From positions 1 to 5,806 of the forward strand of contig CALMTJ010000439.1 of the NCBI GenBank assembly GCA_937872715.1: a DNA stretch of 5,806 nucleotides, written 5' to 3'. This DNA is from an uncultured Methylobacteriaceae bacterium. GTDB lineage: Bacteria > Pseudomonadota > Alphaproteobacteria > Rhizobiales > Beijerinckiaceae. The position numbers and the translations under genes were made by a program. Under the pieces are notes generated by a model that worked only from the letters and a program-made list of their open reading frames with translations, did not search any database and was not told the DNA's origin. Shown piece after piece: positions 1 to 5,806 of this stretch (positions are counted from its first letter, which is position 1; the number at the start of each line of letters is the position of its first letter).

Positions 1-2973
1 CTGCCGGGCCGAGGCGCCCTGCGCCTCGTCGTCGAGGATCGCCGGAAAGCGGCCCTTCATGTCCCAGGTCTGGAAGAAGGGCGTCCAGTCGATATAGGGC
101 ACGAGCTCGGCCGTGTCGTAGGTGCGGAACACGCGCGTGCCCGTGAAGGCCGGGCGGGTCGGGGCCGGAACCGCCGCCCAATCCGCCTTCAGTCGGTTGG
201 CGCGGGCCGCAGCGAGCGGGCCGCGCTTCTTGTCCGCCTCCCCGCGGGCATGGGCATCGGCGTCCTTGCGGTACTCGGCCCGGACCGCGTCGACATAGGC
301 GTGCTTCCCGTCCGGCGAGAGGAGCGCGGAGACGACGCCGACCGCCCGGCTCGCGTCGTTCACGTACACGGCCTGCCCGGCCCGGTAGTTCGGGTGGATC
401 TTCACGGCCGTGTGGACCCGGCTCGTCGTCGCCCCCCCGATGAGCAGCGGGATGTCGAATCCCTCGCGCTCCATCTCGGCCGCGACATGCGCCATCTCGT
501 CGAGGGACGGCGTGATCAGGCCGGAGAGGCCGACGATGTCCACCTTCTCCGACCTCGCGGTGTCGAGGATCCTCGTCGCCGGCACCATGACGCCGAGATC
601 GATCACCTCGTAATTGTTGCACTGGAGCACGACGCCGACGATGTTCTTGCCGATATCGTGGACGTCGCCCTTCACCGTCGCCATCAGCACCTTGCCGGCG
701 GCCGCCGATTGCGAGAGGCCCGTCGCCTCGCGCTCCTTCTCCATGAAGGGCTGCAGGTAGGCGACGGCCTGCTTCATCACCCGGGCGGATTTCACCACCT
801 GCGGCAGGAACATCTTGCCTGAGCCGAAGAGGTCGCCGACGACGTTCATGCCGCCCATGAGCGGCCCCTCGATCACGTGGAGCGGCCTCTCGGAGGCGGC
901 CCGCGCCTCCTCGACATCGGCCGCGACGTAGTCGGTGATGCCGTTCACCAGCGCGTGTTCGAGTCGCTTGCCGACCGGCCATTCGCGCCAGGCGAGGTCC
1001 TGGATCCGGGCGACCCCGCCGCCGCCCGATTTGAAGCGCTCGGCCGCCTCCAGCAGCCGGTCGGTCGCGGACGGCGTCTCGCCCGACCGGCGGTTGAGCA
1101 CCCCGTCCTCGCACAGCTCCCTGAGCTCGGGATCGATGTTGGCGTAGACCGCGAGCTGGCCCGCGTTGACGATGCCCATGTCCATGCCGGCCCCGACGGC
1201 GTGGAACAGGAACACGGCGTGCATCGCTTCCCGCACGGGCTCGTTGCCCCGGAAGGAGAAGGACAGGTTGGAGACGCCGCCCGACACGTGGACGTGCGGG
1301 AGGGTGGCCGTGATCGCCCGCGTCGCCTCGATGAAGTCGACGCCGTAATTGTCGTGCTCGTCGATGCCGGTCGCGACCGCGAAGATGTTCGGGTCGAAGA
1401 CGATGTCCTCCGGCGGGAAGCCCACCTCGTCGACGAGGATGCGATAGGCGCGGGTGCAGATGGCGACCTTGCGGGCCTCCGTATCTGCCTGGCCGGTCTC
1501 GTCGAACGCCATGACGACGACCGCGGCGCCGTAATCGCGGCAGATGCGGGCCTGCGCCTTGAACGGCTCGACCCCTTCCTTCATCGAGATGGAGTTCACG
1601 ATCGGCTTGCCCTGGACGCATTTCAGGCCGGCCTCGATCACGGAGAATTTCGAGGAATCCACCATGACCGGCACGCGGGCGATGTCCGGCTCGGCCGCGA
1701 CGAGGTTCAGGAACTCGACCATCGCCTTCTCCGAATCGAGGAGGCCCTCGTCCATGTTGACGTCGATGATCTGCGCGCCGCCGGCCACCTGATCGCGCGC
1801 GACGTCGAGCGCCGCCGCGTAATCGCCGTTCGTGACGAGCTTCCTGAACTTGGCCGATCCGGTGACGTTGGTGCGCTCGCCGACATTCACGAACGGGATG
1901 GCGTCCGTCAGCGTGAAGGGCTCGAGCCCGGCGAGCCGCATGGCGGGCTCGAAAGACGGGATCGGGCGCGGCGCCACGCCCGCGACCGCCCCCGCGATCG
2001 CCCGGATGTGGGCCGGCGTCGTGCCGCAGCAGCCGCCGACCACGTTGACGAGGCCCGAACGGGCGAATTCGCCGATCAGCGCGGCCGTCGCCTCCGGGCT
2101 CTCGTCGTAGAGGCCGAACTCGTTCGGGAGGCCTGCATTCGGATAGGCGCAGACGAGGGTGTCGGCGACGCGCGCGATCTCCCCAAGATGCGCCCGCATC
2201 TCACGGGCACCGAGCGCGCAGTTGAGGCCGACGGTGATCGGCTCCGCGTGCCGGATCGCGTGCCAGAAAGCCGTCGGCGTCTGTCCGGAGAGGGTGCGGC
2301 CCGACAGGTCCGTGATGGTGCCGGAGATCATCACCGGCAGGGTGGTGCCCGTCTCGGCGAAGACGCGCCGGCAGGCGACGATCGCGGCCTTCGCGTTCAG
2401 CGTGTCGAAGATCGTCTCGATCAGGACGAGGTCGGCCCCGCCTTCGACGAGCCCCCTCACCTGCTCGGCATAGGCCTCCTGCACCTCGTCGAAGGTGACG
2501 GCCCGGAAGCCCGGGTTGTTGACGTCCGGCGAGATGGAGAGCGTCCGGTTGGTCGGGCCGAGCGCACCGGCGACGAAGCGCCGCCGCCCGTCCTTAGCCT
2601 CGGCGAGGTCCGCCGCCTGCCGGCAGAGGCGCGCGCCTTCGAGGTTCAGGTCGTGGACCGCCGCCTCAAGCCCGTAATCCGCCTGGGCGATCCGGGTCGA
2701 CGAGAAGGTGTTCGTTTCCGCGATGTCGGCGCCCGCCAGGAAGTAGGACAGGTGGATGTCCCGCACCGCGTCCGGCTGGGTCAGGATCAGGAGGTCGTTG
2801 TTGCCCTTCTGGTCGTGCGAGTGATCGCGGAAGCGCTCGCCCCGGAAATCCGCCTCCGACAGCCTGAGGTTCTGGATCTCCGTCCCCATCGCGCCGTCGA
2901 GCACGAGGATGCGCTCGCGCGCGGCGGCCCGAAGCGCGGATGCGGTGTCGTGGGCGGGGCTTGTATGGGTCAT
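1..2973 (-). CDS. metH: Cobalamin-dependent methionine synthase MetH (C-terminus beyond window)
   Basis: This enzyme transfers a methyl group from 5-methyl-tetrahydrofolate via cob(I)alamin to homocysteine in the cytosol, making methionine. The frame is open for 991 codons to the window edge. The homocysteine domain (about 15-340) has DGAMGTEIQ near the N-terminus and the zinc ligands Cys252 (GLNCALG) and Cys315-Cys316 (VGGCCGTT). The pterin domain starts at VNVGERTNVTGS (362-373). A cap region (about 660-755) follows, then the B12 domain with DVHDIG, where His772 is the cobalt ligand, and GLSGLITPSLDEM. The reactivation domain is only begun: YIDWTPFF contains Asp962, which I match to the AdoMet-contacting Asp946 of E. 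coli. Family length is about 1,220-1,260 residues, so roughly 240-260 are missing here. The start is firm: an in-frame TGA lies four codons upstream and no other start codon intervenes. No good Shine-Dalgarno is seen, only a GAGAGAG run touching the ATG. It follows metF after 99 nt and is probably co-transcribed with it. Confidence 0.97.
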   Translation of the reverse strand, partial: MTHTSPAHDTASALRAAARERILVLDGAMGTEIQNLRLSEADFRGERFRDHSHDQKGNNDLLILTQPDAVRDIHLSYFLAGADIAETNTFSSTRIAQADYGLEAAVHDLNLEGARLCRQAADLAEAKDGRRRFVAGALGPTNRTLSISPDVNNPGFRAVTFDEVQEAYAEQVRGLVEGGADLVLIETIFDTLNAKAAIVACRRVFAETGTTLPVMISGTITDLSGRTLSGQTPTAFWHAIRHAEPITVGLNCALGAREMRAHLGEIARVADTLVCAYPNAGLPNEFGLYDESPEATAALIGEFARSGLVNVVGGCCGTTPAHIRAIAGAVAGVAPRPIPSFEPAMRLAGLEPFTLTDAIPFVNVGERTNVTGSAKFRKLVTNGDYAAALDVARDQVAGGAQIIDVNMDEGLLDSEKAMVEFLNLVAAEPDIARVPVMVDSSKFSVIEAGLKCVQGKPIVNSISMKEGVEPFKAQARICRDYGAAVVVMAFDETGQADTEARKVAICTRAYRILVDEVGFPPEDIVFDPNIFAVATGIDEHDNYGVDFIEATRAITATLPHVHVSGGVSNLSFSFRGNEPVREAMHAVFLFHAVGAGMDMGIVNAGQLAVYANIDPELRELCEDGVLNRRSGETPSATDRLLEAAERFKSGGGGVARIQDLAWREWPVGKRLEHALVNGITDYVAADVEEARAASERPLHVIEGPLMGGMNVVGDLFGSGKMFLPQVVKSARVMKQAVAYLQPFMEKEREATGLSQSAAAGKVLMATVKGDVHDIGKNIVGVVLQCNNYEVIDLGVMVPATRILDTARSEKVDIVGLSGLITPSLDEMAHVAAEMEREGFDIPLLIGGATTSRVHTAVKIHPNYRAGQAVYVNDASRAVGVVSALLSPDGKHAYVDAVRAEYRKDADAHARGEADKKRGPLAAARANRLKADWAAVPAPTRPAFTGTRVFRTYDTAELVPYIDWTPFFQTWDMKGRFPAILDDEAQGASARQ

Positions 2974-2982
2974 CTCTCTCGG

Positions 2983-3066
2983 CCGTCATGGCCGGGCTTG
3001 GCCCGGCCATCTCGTTGGGAAGAGCACCTCGGCTCGGGATGGCCGGGTCAAGCCCGGCCATGACGG
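2983..3066. repeat. Intergenic double-palindrome repeat (VMAGLDPAI type)
   Basis: Two 28-bp arms (2983-3010 and 3039-3066) are inverted copies with one mismatch, separated by a 28-bp spacer. Each arm is itself a hairpin. The first has a perfect 10-bp stem, ATGGCCGGGC/GCCCGGCCAT, around a TTG loop (2988-3010). The second has a 9-bp stem around TCAAG (3039-3061). In RNA the element could therefore form either two small hairpins or one 28-bp stem. Translated, it gives the MAGL(D/G)PAI and SPAMT peptides that recur in spurious ORFs of Rhizobiales genomes; this last point is from memory. The element fills nearly all of the metF-metH gap and ends 9 bp before the metH ATG. It has no T-tract, so a simple intrinsic terminator is unlikely. 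No other copy was noticed in the window. Confidence 0.9.
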
Positions 3067-3072
3067 TTGACG

Positions 3073-3990
3073 TTAGGCCGCCGCCCGGGTCGGCTCCGCC
3101 GAGTCCCGCGCCCGCAATCCCAGCAGGTGGCACACCGCGAAGACGAGGTCGGCGCGATTCATCGTGTAGAAGTGGAACTCGCTGATCCCGCGGTCCACGA
3201 GGTCGAGCACCTGCTCGGCCGCGACCGCGGCCGCGATGAGCTTGCGCGTCTCGACATCGCCGTCGAGCCCGGCGAAGCGCGAGGCGAGCCAGTCCGGCAT
3301 GCTGGCGCCGGTGCGGGCGGCGAAGCTCGCCGCCTGCTTGAAGTTCTGCACGGGCAGGATGCCGGGCACGATCGGGATGTCGATGCCCCGCGCCCGCGCC
3401 CGGTCGAGGTAGCGGAGGTAGACGTCGTTGTCGAAGAAGAACTGGGTGATGGCGCGCGTCGCCCCGCATTCAACCTTGCCCTTCAGCGCATCGAGATCGG
3501 CGTCGAGCGAGGCGGCCTCCGGATGCTTCTCCGGATAGGCGGAGACCGACACCTCGAAATCGCCCTGCCGGCGGATGCCGGCCACGAGGTCGCAGGTCTG
3601 GGCATAGCCGCCCGGATGCGCCTCGTAGGTCGTCCCCGGACCGGCGACCGGGTCGCCTCGAAGCGAGACGATATGGCGTATGCCAGCCTCCCAGTAATCG
3701 CGTAGGACGCCTTCGATCTCGTCCCGGGTCGCCGCGACGCAGGTGAGGTGCGCGGCGGGCCGCAGCGCCGTCTCCCGCACGATGCGCGACACGGTCGCGT
3801 GCGTCCGCTCGCGCGTCGACCCGCCGGCCCCGTAGGTGACGGAGACGAAATCCGGGCGCAGCGGCGCGAGGCGCTCGACGGCCGACCACAGGGCCGTCTC
3901 CATCTCGGGCGTCTTCGGGGGGAAGAACTCGAACGAGACCTTCACGGGCCGGGTGGCGTGGCGGCTCGGCCGGAACGGCAGGGTGGACAT
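3073..3990 (-). CDS. metF: 5,10-methylenetetrahydrofolate reductase MetF
   Basis: This flavoenzyme reduces 5,10-methylene-tetrahydrofolate to 5-methyl-tetrahydrofolate, the methyl donor used by MetH encoded next. The product is 305 residues, normal for the bacterial catalytic-domain-only form (about 290-310). Motifs in order: VSFEFFPPKTPEME (18-31), with Glu21 matching catalytic Glu28 of E. coli; VTYGAGGSTRERTHATV (51-67); HIVSLRGDP (106-114), with Asp113 matching the FAD/folate-interacting Asp120; YPEKHPEA; ITQFFFDND; VPGILPV; ASMPDWL; and the C-terminal FHFYTMNR. The ATG at 3990 is chosen because it gives the standard N-terminus, has GGGAGG 7 nt upstream, and forms a TGATG junction with the upstream regulator stop. 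The frame stays open further upstream to about 4794, but that part is an antiparallel-composition shadow of the regulator gene. TAA at 3075-3073 ends it just before the repeat. Confidence 0.97.
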   Translation of the reverse strand: MSTLPFRPSRHATRPVKVSFEFFPPKTPEMETALWSAVERLAPLRPDFVSVTYGAGGSTRERTHATVSRIVRETALRPAAHLTCVAATRDEIEGVLRDYWEAGIRHIVSLRGDPVAGPGTTYEAHPGGYAQTCDLVAGIRRQGDFEVSVSAYPEKHPEAASLDADLDALKGKVECGATRAITQFFFDNDVYLRYLDRARARGIDIPIVPGILPVQNFKQAASFAARTGASMPDWLASRFAGLDGDVETRKLIAAAVAAEQVLDLVDRGISEFHFYTMNRADLVFAVCHLLGLRARDSAEPTRAAA

Positions 3991-5024
3991 CAGGCGACCT
4001 CCCGGGTGCCGGCCGCGGCCGGCCATTCGGTGACGGCGCGGCGATCGAGGCCGAGCCAAATGGAGACGGTGAGCCGGTCGGCGGCGGCGCCGGAAGGGGG
4101 CGGCGGCAGGTCGTGGACGGGCGAGGCCGACAGGCCGGCCTCCTCCAGCCAGCCCGTCACTTGTTCTGGGGCGAAGCCGAGGCGGCGGTGCCCCTCGTTC
4201 TCCCGAAGGAATTCGAGGCCGTGCGCGGCGAAATCGATCACGACGAGGCGCCCGCCGGGCGCGAGCAGCCGCGCCGCCTGCGCGAGCGCGCGGGCCGGAT
4301 CGTCGAGGTAATGGAGGACCTGATGCACGATCGCGAGGTCGAAGCTGTCGCGCACGAGCGGCGGCCCGTAGATGTCGCCCTGGCGCAGCGCCACCGCAGA
4401 CAACCCCGCGCGCTCGAGATTGGCGCGTGCGACGGACAGCATGGCATGGCTCGCGTCGAGCCCGACGATCCGGCGGGCCATCGGGGCCAGGAGCTGGAGC
4501 ATCCGGCCCGTGCCGGTGCCGAGATCGACGAGCGAGCGGACCTGCTTCGGACCGATGGCGGCGAGGATCGCCGCCTCGACCGCCTCCTCGGAGGCATGAA
4601 GCGAGCGCAGCCCGTCCCAGCGCGGGGCGAGCCGCGCGAAGAAGGCCTGCGCGGTATCCGCGCGTTGCCGGCGGACGGCCGCCAGCCGCTCCCGGTCGCG
4701 CCCGACCTGCCCGTCCGACGGGTCGAGCGCGGCGAGGGCCGGCCGGAGAAAGGATCTCGTCTCCGGCCGGTCGGAGAGCCTGAAGAAGGCCCACGCGCCT
4801 TCCCGGTGCCGCTCGATCAATCCTGCCTCGACGAGGAGCTTCAGATGGCGGGAGATGCGCGGCTGGGATTGTCCCAGGATGTCGGTGAGGTCGGATACCG
4901 AGAGCTCGCCGCCCTCGAGCAGGAGCAGGATGCGAAGCCGCGTCTCCTCGGCCGCCGCCCGCAGCGCCGACAGGCCGTCGGAGAAGCCGACGACCGGGAG
5001 GTCGGGAGAGCGATCCGGAGACAT
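3990..5024 (-). CDS. ArsR-family HTH regulator fused to class I SAM methyltransferase domain (SahR-like)
   Basis: The 344-residue product (counted from the ATG at 5024) has two parts. Residues about 16-88 form an ArsR-type winged helix: LSALRAAAEETRLRILLLL (18-36), the recognition helix region LGQSQPRISRHLKLLVEAGLI (50-70), and the wing REGAWAFFRL. After a helical linker, residues about 145-300 form a Rossmann methyltransferase fold. It shows motif I LVDLGTGTGRML (165-176), acidic GLDAS (Asp190), QGDIYG (215-220), FDLAIVHQVLHYLDDP (228-243) and LLAPGGRLVVIDF. No metal-binding ELCVCDL-type cysteine motif is present, so this is not an arsenite sensor. Position at the head of a metF-metH operon suggests a regulator sensing SAM or S-adenosylhomocysteine, like proteobacterial SahR (from recall). 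Whether the second domain methylates anything is unknown. No Shine-Dalgarno precedes the ATG. A TTG at 5060 would add 12 residues but reads through the palindrome, so the ATG is preferred. Confidence 0.9.
   Translation of the reverse strand: MSPDRSPDLPVVGFSDGLSALRAAAEETRLRILLLLEGGELSVSDLTDILGQSQPRISRHLKLLVEAGLIERHREGAWAFFRLSDRPETRSFLRPALAALDPSDGQVGRDRERLAAVRRQRADTAQAFFARLAPRWDGLRSLHASEEAVEAAILAAIGPKQVRSLVDLGTGTGRMLQLLAPMARRIVGLDASHAMLSVARANLERAGLSAVALRQGDIYGPPLVRDSFDLAIVHQVLHYLDDPARALAQAARLLAPGGRLVVIDFAAHGLEFLRENEGHRRLGFAPEQVTGWLEEAGLSASPVHDLPPPPSGAAADRLTVSIWLGLDRRAVTEWPAAAGTREVA
3998..4003 (-). promoter_or_regulatory. Ribosome binding site of metF
   Basis: GGGAGG on the minus strand lies 7 nt before the metF ATG (3990) and within the last codons of the upstream regulator gene. 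It is the clearest Shine-Dalgarno in the window. It fixes the metF start at the TGATG stop/start overlap rather than at any upstream codon of the longer open frame. The arrangement suggests coupled translation of regulator and MetF. Confidence 0.75.
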
Positions 5025-5041
5025 AAAGATATGTTTATGTC
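5020..5041. promoter_or_regulatory. Candidate autoregulatory operator (22-bp dyad)
   Basis: The half-sites GACATAAA and TTTATGTC are perfect inverted repeats around GATATG, whose ATAT core is also symmetric. Ten of 11 base pairs match; only one G/G pair breaks the symmetry. It has 6 G+C in 22 bases, in sharp contrast to its surroundings. It covers the ATG (5024-5022) of the ArsR-methyltransferase gene. Size, symmetry and position fit binding by a dimeric ArsR-family winged-helix protein. Inferred role: the regulator represses its own operon, including metF and perhaps metH. Confidence 0.75.
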
Positions 5042-5060
5042 TTTTTGACCTCGTCTGCAA
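5025..5060 (-). promoter_or_regulatory. Possible sigma-70-type promoter of the regulator-metF-metH operon
   Basis: TTGCAG (5060-5055) and TAAACA (5037-5032) are spaced by 17 nt on the minus strand, each matching about 3 of 6 consensus positions. This pairing would start transcription at about 5025-5024, on or one base before the ATG, giving a leaderless or nearly leaderless mRNA. That would explain the missing Shine-Dalgarno. The -10 box lies inside the palindrome, so bound repressor would block it. The hexamers are weak and the call depends mainly on position. Confidence 0.35.
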
Positions 5061-5087
5061 TCCGTCCCCGGCTGCGGGCTGAGGAGG

Positions 5088-5765
5088 TCAGATCAGGCTG
5101 GCGCCCACGTTGATCGCCAGCGCCAGGACGGTCGTGTTGAACAGGAAGGACAGGATCGTGTGCGCCAGGACGAAGCGGCGCATCCGGCCGGTCTCGATCG
5201 ACACGTCCGATGTCTGCGCCGCCGCCCCGATCGTGAAGGCGAAGTAGAGGAAATCCCAGTAATCGGGCCTGCCCCCGCCCGGGAAGCCCAGACCCTCGCG
5301 GTCCTGTTCGCCCGCATAGTAATCATGGGCGTAGTGGAAGGCGAAGATCGTGTTCACGAAGAACCAGGACAGGAGGATGGTGACCGCGGCGAGCGCCGGC
5401 CGGACCGCGCCCGGGTTCTCCCTGATGCCGTGCAGCTCCGCCGCGATGGCGAGCAGGCTCGCGGCCGCGGCCAGGGCGGTGAGCGCCAGGACGGCGCTCG
5501 CGCCCGCATCCTCCTCGTCGGCCCGCTTCTGCAGGGCGGCGTGGGAGGAGGTCGCGACCATCGCGAAGGACAGCGCGAGGTAGAGGCCGACGCCGACATC
5601 CCAGCCGGCGATGAAGCGCGCGGACGGCCGGGACGGCATGGCGAGGGCCAGCGCCAGGCCGACGGCCGCGGATGCGAGGAGGCGCGGCCTCGCCCGCACG
5701 GCCCGCGCCGCGCCCTTCGCCAGGGCGCGCGGCCTCCGTCTCTCCCCGGCGACGGGACGCGCCAA
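5088..5765 (-). CDS. DUF1345 family inner-membrane protein
   Basis: This is a 225-residue integral membrane protein of the uncharacterised DUF1345 family (PF07077), of normal length for it. The basic N-terminus (rich in Arg, residues 1-28) is followed by hydrophobic segments at about 29-43, 51-71, 90-111, 122-143, 167-183 and 197-222. Family hallmarks are NTIFAFHYAHDYY (138-150), PDYWDFLYFAFTIGAAAQTSDV (167-188), and MRRFVLAHTILSFLFNTTVLALAIN in the last segment. No catalytic motif is visible and I assign no function. The start is uncertain. The TTG at 5765 gives the full basic leader and lies 3 nt after a stop in the same frame; GTG at 5699 (residue 23) is an alternative that keeps all membrane segments. 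It ends 63 nt before the ArsR-methyltransferase gene on the same strand, with no clear terminator between, so read-through into the methionine operon is possible. Confidence 0.88.
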   Translation of the reverse strand: MARPVAGERRRPRALAKGAARAVRARPRLLASAAVGLALALAMPSRPSARFIAGWDVGVGLYLALSFAMVATSSHAALQKRADEEDAGASAVLALTALAAAASLLAIAAELHGIRENPGAVRPALAAVTILLSWFFVNTIFAFHYAHDYYAGEQDREGLGFPGGGRPDYWDFLYFAFTIGAAAQTSDVSIETGRMRRFVLAHTILSFLFNTTVLALAINVGASLI

Positions 5766-5768
5766 GGT

Positions 5769-5806
5769 TCAGGTGCCCGGAAAGGCGCCTTCGGCCACGA
5801 AGGGCG
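5769..5806 (-). CDS. Possible C-terminal tail of an upstream gene
   Basis: Read on the minus strand, the last bases of the window give PFVAEGAFPGT followed by TGA (5771-5769), 3 nt before the TTG proposed as the DUF1345 start. The composition is compatible with a real protein end, and the close spacing would fit an operon. Only about 11 codons are visible and nothing identifies the product, so this could equally be a chance open frame upstream of DUF1345. Confidence 0.3.
   Translation of the reverse strand, partial: PFVAEGAFPGT

Noticed and set aside
1..30. metH as a truncated or split gene
   Set aside because: The frame is intact to the first base and the reactivation domain is in progress, so the truncation is the window edge. 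No frameshift was found at any of the motifs checked along the gene.
877..3063. 728-codon open frame on the plus strand
   Set aside because: It lies exactly antisense to metH, whose frame carries all the family motifs. The plus-strand peptide is Arg/Asp/Val/Gly-rich with no recognisable domain, as expected for the complementary frame of a high-GC gene. It even runs into the palindromic repeat at its end.
2983..3066. Intrinsic terminator after metF
   Set aside because: The hairpins are strong but no T-run follows on the minus strand, and the sequence matches a dispersed palindromic repeat. An effect on transcription is possible but not shown.
2666..3469. 267-codon minus-strand frame spanning metF, the repeat and metH
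   Set aside because: It crosses two well-supported genes out of frame and contains the MAGLDPAI peptide created by the repeat, a known signature of spurious ORFs.
3991..4794. N-terminal extension of metF to a 573-residue protein
   Set aside because: The frame is open upstream, but the extra 268 residues are low-complexity Arg/Ala/Pro and overlap the regulator gene in another frame. The MetF family starts near 3990, where a Shine-Dalgarno and TGATG junction occur.
4113..5048. 311-codon plus-strand open frame
   Set aside because: It is a shadow of the ArsR-methyltransferase gene on the opposite strand, charged and repetitive with no motif, and it runs through the palindrome.
5061..5087. Terminator between the DUF1345 gene and the regulator
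   Set aside because: Only a 4-bp CCCG/CGGG stem is visible, with no following T-tract.

Overview
The window is a GC-rich (very roughly 70% by eye), tightly packed chromosomal segment. The likely source is an alphaproteobacterium of the Hyphomicrobiales (Rhizobiales), quite possibly Methylobacteriaceae. That placement rests on base composition, on the 'VMAGLDPAI'-type intergenic palindromic repeat common in those genomes, and on the ArsR-methyltransferase/metF/metH gene order. It comes from recall, not from a search.

Every supported gene lies on the minus strand, so transcription runs from right to left. From the right edge they are: a possible C-terminal tail of an unseen gene (5769-5806); a DUF1345 inner-membrane protein (5088-5765); a 63-nt gap with a strong AT-rich palindrome and a candidate promoter; a fused ArsR-type repressor/class I SAM-methyltransferase (3990-5024); metF (3073-3990), which overlaps the regulator by one base in a TGATG junction; a 99-nt gap filled by an 84-bp double-palindrome repeat; and metH (start 2973), which runs in an unbroken frame off the left edge with about 991 codons visible.

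The core is a methionine/one-carbon operon. MetF reduces 5,10-methylene-tetrahydrofolate to 5-methyl-tetrahydrofolate. MetH then transfers that methyl group through cobalamin to homocysteine, making methionine. The first gene joins a winged-helix DNA-binding domain to an intact-looking SAM-binding fold. This suggests a regulator that senses the S-adenosylmethionine/S-adenosylhomocysteine state and controls its own operon. A 22-bp near-perfect dyad (10 of 11 pairs) lies across its start codon and the predicted -10/transcription start, and is the obvious candidate operator. This resembles the SahR-type control of methionine genes reported in Proteobacteria.

The window is therefore mostly conserved metabolism. 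The points worth a second look are the operator placed on the start codon (possible leaderless mRNA), the catalytic status of the regulator's methyltransferase domain, and the repeat wedged directly against the metH start. Long plus-strand open frames across metH and the regulator are GC-driven shadows and are not annotated.
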